Positions 36,888 to 50,000 of a stretch of DNA of 64,000 bases are shown one piece after another. The notes under the pieces were generated by a model. It did no database searches. It was not told the DNA's origin and worked only from the letters and a program-made list of their open reading frames with translations. Each line of letters begins with the position of its first letter. Position 1 is the first letter of the stretch. A program made the translations under genes and the position numbers. The stretch is from Ewingella sp. CoE-038-23 (GTDB lineage: Bacteria; Pseudomonadota; Gammaproteobacteria; Enterobacterales; Enterobacteriaceae), in NCBI RefSeq assembly GCF_040419245.1, contig NZ_JAZHOH010000003.1:62001-126000 (forward strand), given 5' to 3'.

Positions 36888-37961
36888 TTATGCGTCTCGT
36901 GAACACAGTAGCACCTGTAAGGCATACTCCAGTTGTTTAGCATTATCTTCTACAATGAGCCATTCTGGTGGTAATATATCGCACTTATAGATTGTGCTCT
37001 GTGGCTGCTTGCCCATATAAGCTTGGGGGGCACTTTCCTTTAGCACAAAAACGGTTGATTGCCGGGCTAATTCCATGCAGTTATCTGATAGCCATTGGCA
37101 ATACGTCATAACTGCGGCGGGTGGCGGAGTATGCGTGTGCGACATGGCTCGGCTTATGCTTTCCGCTAATAAAAGGGAAGTTGCGTATACCCGTATTGCA
37201 TGGCGGTCGTAACGTTGCGTGACGATGTTAATCCGCTCTGCATGTAGCCGACCCCGTAGCGACCAGCGTTTACTGACCTGTGCTTCAGCTACAGCGGCAC
37301 GAAGAGCTGCCAGAGCTGACTGAGCATCTGAAAGCTGACTCAAAGCGGCTTCTGCCCCCTTACTGCTTTGCACCTCGCAGGCTCTGAGCATTCGATCCAT
37401 CCCATTACCGAGTTGTCGAAGGAAATCAGAAGTTGAACGCCCAATATCACTAAATGGATTAGACGTAAAAAGCACCTGGCTGAATAATAATCCTACAGAG
37501 GCTCCCAGCAAAACATCCACCAAACGGGTTCCACCCGCGCTTTCTGGCCCCATGGCAAGAACCAAAGCAACCGATACTCCAGCCTGGATTGGTACCACCG
37601 GGGCCGGGCCAATGGCGGCACCAAACAAAATAGCGAAGAACATACCGACGCACATCCGAATCAGTGGGTGAGTATCGGGTAACTGCCACATCAACTCCCC
37701 CATCACAATACCGAACGTACAACCAATCACTAGATTTCTTGCTTGTTTCAGGTGACTGGGTACGCCCGGAGCAAGACATACCACGGCACTGACGATGGCA
37801 AAAGTAGGATGTTCATGTCCCAGCAGCCATACGGCCAGTATCCATGACAGCAGGCAGGCGAGTGCAGTAGCAAGTGCATCACGCGCTGCCAGCCTCGCAC
37901 GTGAAGGAAATCCAGTGACGACCTGGCGCCAGGTCAGGCGTAGACGAACTAACCAATGCAA
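36888..37961 (-). CDS. FUSC-family inner membrane protein (putative aromatic acid exporter)
   Basis: 357 residues. Six or so hydrophobic segments lie in the first half (ALATALACLLSWILAVWLLG, HPTFAIVSAVVCLAPG, MCVGMFFAILFGAAIGPAP, SVALVLAMG, LLGASVGLLFSQVLF), followed by a long soluble alpha-helical C-terminal domain. This is the layout of the fusaric-acid-resistance-like FUSC family, whose members export aromatic acids or related compounds. No membrane fusion partner is next to it, so substrate and partners are unknown. The reverse-strand neighbour is debris. Confidence 0.75.
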   Translation of the reverse strand: MHWLVRLRLTWRQVVTGFPSRARLAARDALATALACLLSWILAVWLLGHEHPTFAIVSAVVCLAPGVPSHLKQARNLVIGCTFGIVMGELMWQLPDTHPLIRMCVGMFFAILFGAAIGPAPVVPIQAGVSVALVLAMGPESAGGTRLVDVLLGASVGLLFSQVLFTSNPFSDIGRSTSDFLRQLGNGMDRMLRACEVQSSKGAEAALSQLSDAQSALAALRAAVAEAQVSKRWSLRGRLHAERINIVTQRYDRHAIRVYATSLLLAESISRAMSHTHTPPPAAVMTYCQWLSDNCMELARQSTVFVLKESAPQAYMGKQPQSTIYKCDILPPEWLIVEDNAKQLEYALQVLLCSRDA

Positions 37962-38080
37962 AAGGGGAATCCTCGGTGATGATGGGCATAATGATTCATG
38001 GTTCTATATGATCAACTGGAATCAACGAAAATCAGCAATACGATTCTAATTTATTGCATTATTGGATGAATTCCATTTTT

Positions 38081-38450
38081 TCAAAATTTTAGCCCATATT
38101 TCTTTATCTTATCGGACAACGTACTTTTGGCTACCTGTAGTGACTCTGCTGTACGAGAAAGGCTACCTGCATGGCGTGCGAGCTCAGTGGCAATCAAACC
38201 TCTCTCAAAATATTCAACGGTTTGCATCAGTGAGAACGAGGAGATATCCGAAGAAATATCTCCCATTGTGATTGTACTCTTAATGCCCAGAACAAATCTC
38301 TCGGCTTCATTTCGCAACTCCCTTACGTTCCCGGGCCAACGCCAGGCCATCAACTGATGAAGTTTTGTCTCTTTAATCACTGGGGCTGTGCGATTGAAAC
38401 TGATCGATGACTGGTTTACAAACAGGTTAAACAACAGGGGAATATCCTCC
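38081..38450 (-). pseudogene. sigma54-dependent activator, C-terminal fragment
   Basis: Keeps the end of the AAA+ domain (EDIPLLFNLFV, then AWRWPGNVRELRNEAERFVLG) and a Fis-type helix-turn-helix (LSRTAESLQVAKSTLSDKIKKYGL). The receiver domain, Walker motifs and the sigma54-contact GAFTGA loop are absent. The family includes DctD and PgtA. It is fused to an antiporter fragment at about 38450. It would bind DNA but could not activate transcription. Confidence 0.8.
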
Positions 38451-38633
38451 AGCCAGCAACCCTGCCGTCATCGGCCCGCCATAATGCAGACCTTTACCAA
38501 TAAGAATCGCGGTCCCCAGTCCTGACAGGCAGACGATCACCGTGAAAACTACCTGCGGCATGCCATCGCTACGAATCGCGCGGATGAACTGCGGTCCCAC
38601 AGAATAGCCAACGGCGAACAAAAACATGTAAAA
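38451..38633 (-). pseudogene. AspT-like antiporter internal fragment
   Basis: About 60 codons: YMFLFAVGYSVGPQFIRAI, VFTVIVCLSGLGTAILIGKG and MTAGLLAGG. These match the AspT/YidE duplication-type transporters (aspartate-alanine exchange). Both ends are broken by fusion to neighbouring fragments. Confidence 0.7.
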
Positions 38634-38737
38634 CCAAAGGTACGACGTTCTTGTTGGGAGAAAGCCGTGCCTTTATTCAGACCTGGATTTTTTAATAATT
38701 CGACCCCTTTCGGAAGGGATTTCTGCAACACAGTCAT
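38634..38737 (-). pseudogene. malic enzyme N-terminal fragment
   Basis: About 34 codons reading MTVLQKSLPKGVELLKNPGL and NKGTAFSQQERRTFG, the conserved start of NAD(P)-malic enzymes. A GGAG ribosome binding site lies 6 bases before the ATG. The frame then runs into the antiporter fragment and ends. Its sigma54 promoter is still in place upstream. Confidence 0.78.
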
Positions 38738-38801
38738 ATTTAACTCTCCAAATTGAATCATTGTCTGTTGATGAATGAAACGTTCATCGCATCTCTGTCA
38801 T

Positions 38802-38817
38802 TGCACTGAGCGTGCCA
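38802..38817 (-). promoter_or_regulatory. sigma54 (RpoN) promoter
   Basis: On the minus strand TGGCACGCTCAGTGCA: the -24 GG and -12 GC are 12 bases apart and only one base of the TGGCACG-N4-TTGCA consensus differs. It points at the malic enzyme start about 65 bases downstream. Confidence 0.75.
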
Positions 38818-38878
38818 CTTTTTATAAAAAATAAGTAATTGATAAATGGAGGTTAATTGTGAGCTGTGATTTTAGGTA

Positions 38879-38925
38879 TTCCGGTTATCCGGAAAAATAC
38901 GGATGCTATGTTCGGTTTTCCGAAC
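38879..38925. promoter_or_regulatory. two palindromic upstream activator sites
   Basis: TTCCGGTTATCCGGAA (38879-38894) and GTTCGGTTTTCCGAAC (38910-38925) share the core TTC(C/G)G-N4-C(C/G)GAA. Their centres are 31 bases apart, three helical turns, and 70-115 bases upstream of the sigma54 promoter, the usual place for enhancer sites of NtrC-type activators. Confidence 0.7.
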
Positions 38926-39008
38926 GGAACGGGGGAAGTTAGGCAGATTATCCTGATGGACTACTTTTAATCAGTAGTGATTATGTGGGGAAGGCGAACG
39001 GCATCCGC

Positions 39009-39062
39009 GTAAACCTCTTTGCCGATCTGGGGCACAAGACTACAGTCTGTAAAGAGGTTTAC
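39009..39062. repeat. 12-bp inverted repeat
   Basis: GTAAACCTCTTT (39009-39020) and AAAGAGGTTTAC (39051-39062) are exact complements. A second perfect pair, CCGCGTTTCCGG (39094-39105) and CCGGAAACGCGG (39146-39157), follows. No gene is seen between 38926 and 39166. Confidence 0.6.
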
Positions 39063-39166
39063 GACACCATGCTTCATGGCTAAAACCGTTCAGCCGCGTT
39101 TCCGGCAGTGTTTGGTAGCCAGTCGCAATTTCCTGCCGACGGCCACCGGAAACGCGGTTCAGTCGG

Positions 39167-39687
39167 TTAAATCGCTTTCTGTGCTGGTACAACCAGGTTG
39201 TCGTCCCGGAGCCTGAATACTGATACAGACTGTTGCAGCAACCCGGCCTGCTCTTCAAGTGCCGCCGCCGCTGCAACGGACTCTTCAACAAGGGATGCGT
39301 TCTGCTGCGTCACACTGTCCATTTCGTGAACCGCAATACCAACCTGCTCAATTCCGCGGCTCTGTTCATCGGATGCAGCAGCAATTTCTGCCATAATATC
39401 TGTCACTCGGGTCACTGCATTGACGATATCAGACATCGAGTCGCCAGCACGTTTAACCAAGCCTGAGCCATTTTCAATACGACTGACTGAGGCCTCAATG
39501 AGTATCTTGATATCTTTAGCCGCAAGCGCACTGCGCTGGGCAAGGTTGCGAACCTCGCCAGCCACCACGGCAAATCCGCGCCCCTGCTCCCCAGCTCTTG
39601 CTGCTTCAACGGCCGCGTTAAGGGCGAGAATGTTAGTCTGAAACGCAATACCATCGATAACATTAATGATGGCACCAATTTCCTTAG
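39167..39687 (-). pseudogene. methyl-accepting chemotaxis protein, C-terminal fragment
   Basis: The signalling hairpin tip ([39 protein letters not shown]) and the following coiled coil are intact to the natural stop. IS5 at 39688 replaces everything upstream, so the ligand-binding and membrane parts are missing. The protein ends without the NWETF pentapeptide that binds CheR. It may belong to the same receptor as the fragment near 45.3-45.7 kb. Confidence 0.82.
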
Positions 39688-41809
<2,122 letters not shown>

Positions 41810-41996
41810 CAAGGGTCCAGCAACCATCGGCATGAGCGATAGCTGAGCTGAGTTACTTTTCGTGTGTATGTGTGCGGCTCCCTTAGAAGCCGTCTTCCCA
41901 AGCAGGTGCTAGAGCGCCTACAAGCCATTCATGGTCCGACGGTCATGGCGCCGCTGGCTTCGGAGCAACCCGTACTGCTGGCGTGTCGGCCTCAGG

Positions 41997-43733
41997 CTAG
42001 CGATAGTTAGTGAACTTCGACGTGTGGCCGATACCGGGGTTGAAGCAGTTGCAGGGGTCCAGCCCTTGATAGTGATTGCGCAGGGCGGGCTTGGCGTAAT
42101 ACAGATGTCCGACATTGTGTTCAGCTGGGTATTCGGCACCGCGCTGATCCAGCAACTTCCACATCTTGTGCTCGATCGCCATGCAGTCGTTGCCCTTCTT
42201 CACGATGTAGTCCTGGTGGAACACGTGACAGAGGAAGTGGCCGTAATAGAGCTTGAGGATGATTGGCGTCTCGATCTCCCGCGGCAGCTTCTCGAACCAG
42301 TCCCGTTTGTTGCGTGGCAATGCGATATCCAGGGCGAGAATGTTCTCCACGGTCCGGGCGTGTACCGCACGGTAGCGGTTGGCTGCGCCGGCTGCCGCGA
42401 AACGATGCAGGAAAGCTTTGTCGCCTTCTTCGGGCGTACATTCGAAGAAGCTACCGGTCGCCGTGGAGAAGTAGTCCTTGAGAAAGCTTCGGGCCTCGTC
42501 CGTGCCCTCCGCCGAGACTTTGAGTAGCAAGTGATGTTCGAACTTCTCGTGGAAGTCTTTCATGCGCGCCGGCAGATGATTCGGGAACAGGTGACTTGCT
42601 GCCTGCATGAAGCGATCGGTCAGGTGCGCTGGCAGAAAGGGGATTCGGTCAAAAATAGTATCGAATCGGGCCTTCAGCGCAAACAGCTTTGGCAATCTCG
42701 CCGTGCCGAGGTAATGGATCATAAGAAAGGTATCTTTCCCATACTTCTCAGCAATTTCGAACGCATCGCGATGCATGTATTCGCCAGAGATCGGCATATG
42801 CTTGAATTTGCCGAGTACTTGCCGCCTGATATCGGTCAGCTCGTCGGTCTTGTTTGTACCGATATAGAATACCTGGGGGTTCTTCTCGATCGGGAATGTG
42901 TCCAGGCGCACTGCAAACACCATGACTTTGCCGGCGGATCCGGAGGACTCGTACAGCCGTCCAGGGTCCGCATTGAAGCGGGCCGGCGTGTCCTCGTCGA
43001 TCTCGCGGACATGCTGGACATAGTTGTGATCTGACCCTGCTCCAGCGTCGTGAACGACGTCAGAGTCGGAGAAATCACCGCTGTCGAGGTGTCCCAGGAT
43101 GTCCTCCTCCGACCCAGTCAGACGGATTCCGAGATGATTGACCAGGTGTAAATGTCCCTCGTCATCGACGCGTGCGAATACCGACATCTGCGTATACGCC
43201 GGGCCGCGCTGAACCAGCGCGCCCCCCGAGTTGTTGCATACCCCGCCAAATACTGAGGCGCCGATGCAACTGGAGCCGATGACAGAATGCGGTTCCCGCC
43301 CAATGGGCAATAACTTTTGCTCAAGCTGATCGAGCGTCGCACCCGGTAGGCAGACAACCTGCGTACCACCCTCGATCAGATAGACCTTTTTCATGCGAAT
43401 GGTGCTGACGATGACGATGTCGCGGTCATAGTCGTTACCGTCGGGCGTTGAACCACCCGTTAGTCCCGTGTTGGACGCTTGCGAGATAACGATCACGTTG
43501 GCATTGATGCAGGCCTTCAGTACATGCCATTGTTCGACAAGTGACCCGGGCCTGACGACTGCCAGAGCCTTGCCGGTGCCAAATCTGAATCCCGTTCGAT
43601 AGCGTTTCGTCGCGGCTTCATCGGTCAAAACGTTTTTTCGGCCGACGATGGCCGTCAAGTTGGAGACGAGAAGGCTGCGGTCACCAGCCGGTTGGACCGA
43701 AGCGGCCGTGGGCCATTCAAGCATTGAGGACAC
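41997..43733 (-). CDS. dld: quinone-dependent D-lactate dehydrogenase Dld
   Basis: 578 residues; E. coli Dld has 571. A membrane-associated FAD enzyme that oxidises D-lactate to pyruvate and feeds electrons to quinone. Family blocks visible: ASNTGLTGGSTPDGNDYDRD (FAD domain), GREPHSVIGSSCIGASVFGG, CNNSGG, and the C-terminal YYGHFLCHVFHQDYIVKKG and YPAEHNVGHLY. The GTG start has AAGGAG seven bases upstream; ATG 43724 is too far from it. Base composition is richer in GC than the flanking DNA. It is divergent from a LysR gene that probably controls it. Confidence 0.93.
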   Translation of the reverse strand: MSSMLEWPTAASVQPAGDRSLLVSNLTAIVGRKNVLTDEAATKRYRTGFRFGTGKALAVVRPGSLVEQWHVLKACINANVIVISQASNTGLTGGSTPDGNDYDRDIVIVSTIRMKKVYLIEGGTQVVCLPGATLDQLEQKLLPIGREPHSVIGSSCIGASVFGGVCNNSGGALVQRGPAYTQMSVFARVDDEGHLHLVNHLGIRLTGSEEDILGHLDSGDFSDSDVVHDAGAGSDHNYVQHVREIDEDTPARFNADPGRLYESSGSAGKVMVFAVRLDTFPIEKNPQVFYIGTNKTDELTDIRRQVLGKFKHMPISGEYMHRDAFEIAEKYGKDTFLMIHYLGTARLPKLFALKARFDTIFDRIPFLPAHLTDRFMQAASHLFPNHLPARMKDFHEKFEHHLLLKVSAEGTDEARSFLKDYFSTATGSFFECTPEEGDKAFLHRFAAAGAANRYRAVHARTVENILALDIALPRNKRDWFEKLPREIETPIILKLYYGHFLCHVFHQDYIVKKGNDCMAIEHKMWKLLDQRGAEYPAEHNVGHLYYAKPALRNHYQGLDPCNCFNPGIGHTSKFTNYR

Positions 43734-44111
43734 GAGAGACTCCTTATTTGTTTAAGGGCGTCAAACGAAGGGCACAGAGATCAAGGATCTGCTCTGGTTG
43801 GCCTACGAGAAAAACCGCCCTTTGTTGATGATGTTGTCAGCTTAGGAGCATGTCGCGATTCGATCCAATACTTCATAGACACGTTTTCAAGACGAGAAAC
43901 ATATCGAAAACAAGTTGGTCGAGGTATGCTGGTCGTATCCGTGCGCTCTCCCTCCATTTGGGTGCAGGCGTGCCCAAGATGACGGCGTGCGCCGCTCGGC
44001 CTCGTTTCCGTACACGCGCATACGGTGCAGGCACTGAAGCCGCCATGCTCAGATGGCTGATCTGGAGTCTTGGGCTTTCGCCCGCACGCACCTTGAACCG
44101 GAGGACATACC
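43734..44111. promoter_or_regulatory. divergent dld-lysR intergenic region
   Basis: 378 bases with no credible gene. LysR regulators usually bind T-N11-A motifs in such gaps; GTTTTC and GAAAAC words around 43885-43915 form imperfect dyads and are candidates. Confidence 0.45.
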
Positions 44112-45023
44112 ATGGAGTTTCGCCAGTTGCGGTATTTTTTGGCCGTGGCCGAGCATCTGCATTTCACCATCGCAGCAGAGCGACTCGGCATCGCCCAGCC
44201 TCCCCTAAGCCAACAGATCATCAAGCTTGAGCGGGAAATCGGCACAAAGCTCTTTTTCCGTTATCCGAGACGAGTAGAGCTGACTGAGGCTGGCACCATC
44301 TTCAGGGAGAGCGCGAGACGCATACTTGAAGATGCCGACCGTGCACTAGTACAGGTGAAGAAGGCTGCCAGAGGCGAAAGTGGCAGTTTGTCCATCGGCT
44401 TTGCCGGATCGACGGTCTTTCATCCCTTGGTGGCTACGGTCATGCGTCAATTTCGCCAGGGTTATCCGGGCGTTTCGATCAAGTCCGAAGAGAGCAATAG
44501 CACAACGCTTCTCGAAACAGTCATGGATGGCAAGGTCGATTGCGCTTTGGTTAGGCTCCCATTGAATTGTCGGGACCTCGACACCGTTTCTCTGGTTGAG
44601 GAGGAAATGGTCGCGGTCCTGCCATCGGGTCATCGCCTGGGCCGTTTGAGAAGCATTGAACTGGCGCAACTGTCGCGCGATCCGCTTATTCTCTTTCCTC
44701 GCCACATAGGCCCTGACCTGTATGACTCGATTATCAGTGCTTGCCGCATTGCGGGTTTCTCACCGCAGATCGAGATGGAATCTCCGCAGATTTCCTCGAC
44801 CGTGAACATGGTTGCGGCCGGCTTCGGTGTGACACTGATCCCCGAGTCCATTCGACAAATACATGCGACCGGTGTGACCTATCAGAAAATCAAGCACAAG
44901 GTGCTTAGGACGACCATTGCACTGGTGCACCGACCACGTGAGAAGTCAGCTACCGTCCAAAACTTGGTAGGCATCCTTCGAACCATCGCCAAACAGCGCT
45001 CTAGAAGCGACGCCAAACCTTAG
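44112..45023 (+). CDS. LysR-family transcriptional regulator
   Basis: 303 residues. The N-terminal winged helix reads MEFRQLRYFLAVAEHLHFTI, AAERLGIAQPPLSQQIIKLE and LTEAGTIF, followed by a type 2 periplasmic-binding effector domain (GSLSIGFAGSTVFHPLV ... VDCALVRLP ... VAAGFGVTLIPES). It is transcribed away from dld; by the habit of the family it likely regulates dld in response to lactate or a related acid. Confidence 0.88.
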   Translation: MEFRQLRYFLAVAEHLHFTIAAERLGIAQPPLSQQIIKLEREIGTKLFFRYPRRVELTEAGTIFRESARRILEDADRALVQVKKAARGESGSLSIGFAGSTVFHPLVATVMRQFRQGYPGVSIKSEESNSTTLLETVMDGKVDCALVRLPLNCRDLDTVSLVEEEMVAVLPSGHRLGRLRSIELAQLSRDPLILFPRHIGPDLYDSIISACRIAGFSPQIEMESPQISSTVNMVAAGFGVTLIPESIRQIHATGVTYQKIKHKVLRTTIALVHRPREKSATVQNLVGILRTIAKQRSRSDAKP

Positions 45024-45213
45024 CGATCAGTGGCAACCGCCGCCACCCGACTGAAAAACCAGTATCTATTCTGCAACCGCTGATTGAGGGGGGCAGTTTG
45101 GAGATCGGAAATTATTATACGTTTAGCGCATTATTTAACCACGCCAACCCATAAGGGATTGATTTAGTGCCAGTGGCTATCGCTTTTAAATTATCGCGTA
45201 TTCCGTATCGTAT

Positions 45214-45709
45214 TTAGGTTATCCGATTAGACAAAATCCACGGGAAACGGCGTATAGCGCGGGAGTACACCCTATTGCTAGAGGTAAACCTGTCCAAAAA
45301 AACAGGCTTACCGTACAATAATTCACTATATCCAAACTGACCCCCCATAGTCCACAGCATTTCTGTAAAGGTTTTCTGATTTTCACTGATCCCCCGTCGA
45401 CTTACGTCTTCATAAGTGACGCGCCAGCGATTATAGCTATCCTGCATGGATACCTGATAATCCTGAATACGTAGCCGTAGGATGTCATCCAGTTTTCCCT
45501 GCTCCGTAAGCGTTAACGCTTTATCAAGGACATCAGCGTAGGCCAAATAATCGCGTTTAAGCGCATCGAGGCTGCTCAGGTTGGTTCCCGGGCTGACGGT
45601 CTGAGAGTTAAAAAGCAGAAAATCATTTCTGCCTCGAGCGAGTTGTTGCCGTCCATCCTTCACGATATCGTTTAAAGAATCGGTATTCGACAGGGTATTA
45701 TCGTTCATC
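45214..45709 (-). pseudogene. chemoreceptor ligand-binding domain fragment
   Basis: Contains the helical periplasmic domain of a Tar-type receptor: GRQQLARGRNDFLLFNSQT, LSSLDALKRDYLAYADVLDKA and SYNRWRVTYEDVSRRGISENQ. The first transmembrane helix is lost to IS903, and the frame leaves the family after about LWTMGGQF. It lies on the same strand as the chemoreceptor tail at 39167-39687. Confidence 0.62.
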
Positions 45710-46771
45710 GGCTTTGTTGAATAAATCGAACTTTTGCTGAGTTGAAGGATCAGATCACGCATCTTCCCGACAACGCAGACCGTTCCGTTCCGTGGCAAAG
45801 CAAAAGTTCAAAATCACCAACTGGCCCACCTACAATAAAGCCCTCATCAACCGTGGCTCCATAACTTTCTGGCTGGATGATGAAGCTATTCAGGCCTGGT
45901 ATGAGTCAGCAACACCTTCTTCACGAGGCAGACCTCAGCGCTATTCTGACCTTGCCATCACGACTGTGCTGGTCATTAAACGCGTATTCAGGCTGACCCT
46001 GCGCGCTGCGCAGGGCTTTATTGATTCCATTTTTTCTCTGATGAACGTTCCGCTACGCTGCCCGGATTACAGCTGTGTCAGCAGGCGGGCAAAGTCGGTT
46101 AATGTCAGTTTCAAAACGCCCACCCGGGGTGAAATCGCACACCTGGTAATTGATTCCACCGGGCTGAAGGTCTTCGGTGAAGGCGAGTGGAAAGTCAAAA
46201 AGCATGGCCAGGAACGCCGCCGTATCTGGCGTAAGCTGCATCTCGCCGTTGACAGTAAAACACATGAAATCATCTGCGCTGACCTGTCGCTGAACAACGT
46301 TACGGACTCAGAGGCCTTCCCCGGGTTAATCCGGCAAACCCACCGGAAAATCAGGTCAGCCGCCGCCGATGGCGCTTACGATACCCGGCTATGTCACGAT
46401 GAACTGCGGCGTAAGAAAATCAGCGCGCTTATCCCTCCCCGAAAAGGTGCGGGTTACTGGCCCGGTGAATATGCAGACCGTAACCGTGCAGTGGCTAATC
46501 AGCGAATGACCGGGAGTAATGCGCGGTGGAAATGGACAACAGATTACAATCGTCGCTCGATAGCGGAAACGGCGATGTACCGGGTAAAACAGCTGTTCGG
46601 GGGTTCACTGACGCTGCGTGACTACGATGGTCAGGTTGCGGAGGCTATGGCCCTGGTACGAGCGCTGAACAAAATGACGAAAGCAGGTATGCCTGAAAGC
46701 GTGCGTATTGCCTGAAAACACAACCCGCTACGGGGGAGACTTACCCGAAATCTGATTTATTCAACAAAGCC
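45710..46771 (+). mobile_element. IS903: IS903-type element (IS5 family), complete
   Basis: 1,062 bp bounded by GGCTTTGTTGAATAAATC and its complement. Flanking nonamers TCGTTCATC and ACGTCAAAC differ, so the usual 9-bp duplication is absent. Confidence 0.9.
45792..46715 (+). CDS. IS903 transposase
   Basis: 307 residues of the IS903 group: an N-terminal KITNWPTYNKALINRGS and a DDE core (HLVIDSTGLKVFGEGEW, ADGAYDT, RRSIAETAMYRVKQLFG). The frame appears intact. Confidence 0.93.
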   Translation: MAKQKFKITNWPTYNKALINRGSITFWLDDEAIQAWYESATPSSRGRPQRYSDLAITTVLVIKRVFRLTLRAAQGFIDSIFSLMNVPLRCPDYSCVSRRAKSVNVSFKTPTRGEIAHLVIDSTGLKVFGEGEWKVKKHGQERRRIWRKLHLAVDSKTHEIICADLSLNNVTDSEAFPGLIRQTHRKIRSAAADGAYDTRLCHDELRRKKISALIPPRKGAGYWPGEYADRNRAVANQRMTGSNARWKWTTDYNRRSIAETAMYRVKQLFGGSLTLRDYDGQVAEAMALVRALNKMTKAGMPESVRIA

Positions 46772-46772
46772 A

Positions 46773-46970
46773 CGTCAAACATATACTGGTGCCGGCCTGA
46801 CAATGTCATTTCTGACGGTGGGGCCGCCATCCATCAAGGATTCGGAGCGGGTGTGGTGCGCCAACGATCGTCAGAAAAGCCTGCAGAACGCAATGGCTGG
46901 TTTTTTGGCAGGCAAAGATAGCTCAGAAAAATGTAAAAATCTGGTGATTAAAAAATCCGCTCTACACTAG
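46773..46970 (+). pseudogene. C-terminal remnant of an unknown protein
   Basis: An open frame from the IS903 edge to TAG: YTGAGLTMSFLTVGPPS, RVWCANDRQKSLQNAM and CKNLVIKKSALH. It resembles the tail of a small exported protein cut by IS903, but I do not recognise the family. The function is unknown. Confidence 0.4.
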
Positions 46971-47133
46971 CGACTGGGAGTGACGGTGACGCCTGTCATG
47001 GTGGTATTGGATAGCTCAGTGCACTCTTTCATCGGCTGCGTTTTTCCCGATAAAAATTCTCGCTGAACTCCAGTAAACTTTTTAGTGGGCGACCAGACCC
47101 GTGTAAGCATAGCGTGGGTCTGGTCTCATGGTT

Positions 47134-48312
47134 CTATTGTCCAGAATGCGTCCTGGCTAGCTGCGCCATATCTTTCTCTAAACGGTCGAGGCAGTCAGCG
47201 TGAATATCCGCCGGTGATGCTGCGCCCGTCAGAGTCATCGTTACCTTCATATCTTCAGCATACAGGCGCAGCAGGTGTGCGACACCAGCTTCTCCTGCCG
47301 TCGCCAGCGCATAAATATATGAACGTCCCAGCAGTACCCCTTTTGCGCCAAGGGCAAGCATCCGGATAACGTCCACCCCGGAACGCACTCCTGAATCGAC
47401 CAGAACCGTGAGATCATCGCCGATGGCATCTACCACCCGAGGTAGCGCCCTGGCCGTTGGAATTGCGCCATCAAGCTGCCTGCCCCCGTGATTAGAAACC
47501 ACAATGCCATCAGCGCCCAGACGGACGGCATTCTTTGCATCTTCAGGGTCAAGGATACCCTTGATAATCAGCTTCCCTTTCCAGCTGTCGCGTATCCACT
47601 CCAAATCGTGCCATGCAATGGAGGGGTCGAAGTTATTGCTTATAAACCCCATATAGTCGTCCATCGTCATCTTGTGTCCGGTGTAGGTTTCAATGTTGCC
47701 AAACGACAGGGGTCTGCCAGCCAGCCCAACGTCTATGGCCCAACGGGGGTGGGTACAGGCCTGCAGATATTGTCTCAGAGTGGCGCACGGTCCGGACATA
47801 CCCGAGCGATTATCGCGATAGCGCGAGCCGGGGATGGGCATATCGACGGTGAAAACCAGCGTTTTCATCCCTGCGGCCCACGAGCGTTCGAGAGCATTGC
47901 GCATGTAACCGCGATCTTTAAGCACGTACAGCTGTGACCAGAGCTCTCCGGAGGCATGCTGCGCAACTTCTTCTATCGGGCATACCGATACCGTGGAAAG
48001 GGTATAAGGGATGCCGGCGTCGGTTGCGGCTCGCGCCGCTTTGACTTCGCCGCGCCGTGCGTACATGCCAGTGGCTCCTACAGGACCCAGCGCGACCGGC
48101 ATTGCCCATGACGTTCCAAGGATATTAGTCGTCAGCGTCGGGTCGCCAACACCACAAAGCACCCGCTGACGCAGCGCAATTGAGGCGAGTTCAGTTGAGT
48201 TCGCGTGCATGGTATTTTCTGCTACTGCGCCGCCATCAATATAATCAAACAGAAATCGAGGAAGGCGATGACGGGCGGCCTCACGATAATCGGCGGGAGC
48301 TGAAACGATCAT
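47134..48312 (-). CDS. lldD: FMN-dependent L-lactate dehydrogenase LldD
   Basis: 392 residues; E. coli LldD has 396. It oxidises L-lactate to pyruvate at the inner membrane. Family features: [14 protein letters not shown] at the N-terminus, the FMN loop [36 protein letters not shown], and the catalytic [13 protein letters not shown] (His and Arg of the active site), then [16 protein letters not shown]. No lldP permease or lldR regulator is next to it. With dld, the plasmid could oxidise both lactate isomers. Confidence 0.94.
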   Translation of the reverse strand: MIVSAPADYREAARHRLPRFLFDYIDGGAVAENTMHANSTELASIALRQRVLCGVGDPTLTTNILGTSWAMPVALGPVGATGMYARRGEVKAARAATDAGIPYTLSTVSVCPIEEVAQHASGELWSQLYVLKDRGYMRNALERSWAAGMKTLVFTVDMPIPGSRYRDNRSGMSGPCATLRQYLQACTHPRWAIDVGLAGRPLSFGNIETYTGHKMTMDDYMGFISNNFDPSIAWHDLEWIRDSWKGKLIIKGILDPEDAKNAVRLGADGIVVSNHGGRQLDGAIPTARALPRVVDAIGDDLTVLVDSGVRSGVDVIRMLALGAKGVLLGRSYIYALATAGEAGVAHLLRLYAEDMKVTMTLTGAASPADIHADCLDRLEKDMAQLARTHSGQ

Positions 48313-48803
48313 TTTTCTTTCCTTATAGATCTTAACTAAATTTATGTTCTGTAGGCAGATAGACTATAGGTCCAATGAAATGAGGGGGGAAATGAAATTT
48401 TAGAATCCCGGTCATGCAGAAAGGGAATAACCTGTTTTTTAAACGCTGGTGATTTTTCTGATGAAGTATTTCTGCTGAAAATGTGTTCATTCTCTGACAG
48501 CAATATTTGATAAATAACTGCGCGGAAAGTAGATAACTTTGAAGGTACTCAGCCCGGATTGTGCGATGTGGTCAATCGCCAAAAAGGAACAAACAAACCA
48601 GCCCCCCAAGTATAGTGGGTATTTTTAACGTCAGGACTTCAGTTAAAGAAAATCATCTCAGTCGAGAAGAAATGGAGCAGATGGGAATCACCGAGAGCGT
48701 TGTCATCGATATGATTGAAAAAGTCGTTGCGCATGTGTTGCTGTGGATGGCGGAAAAGCGCTTGTTTTTTTTCGATTATTTTACCTGATGAAGCTTGACC
48801 TAG
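48313..48803. other. lldD upstream region
   Basis: About 490 bases between lldD and IS5. The lldD ribosome binding site (AAGGAAAG) is clear. A 76-codon frame on the plus strand (48561-48788) with segments such as SREEMEQMGITESVVIDMIEKV may be the start of a gene cut by IS5 or chance; I do not recognise it. Confidence 0.4.
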
Positions 48804-49998
<1,195 letters not shown>

Positions 49999-50000
49999 CT

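Noticed and set aside
41931..42527. 198-codon plus-strand frame opposite dld
   Set aside because: Shadow frame of a high-GC gene; dld on the other strand has clear family motifs.
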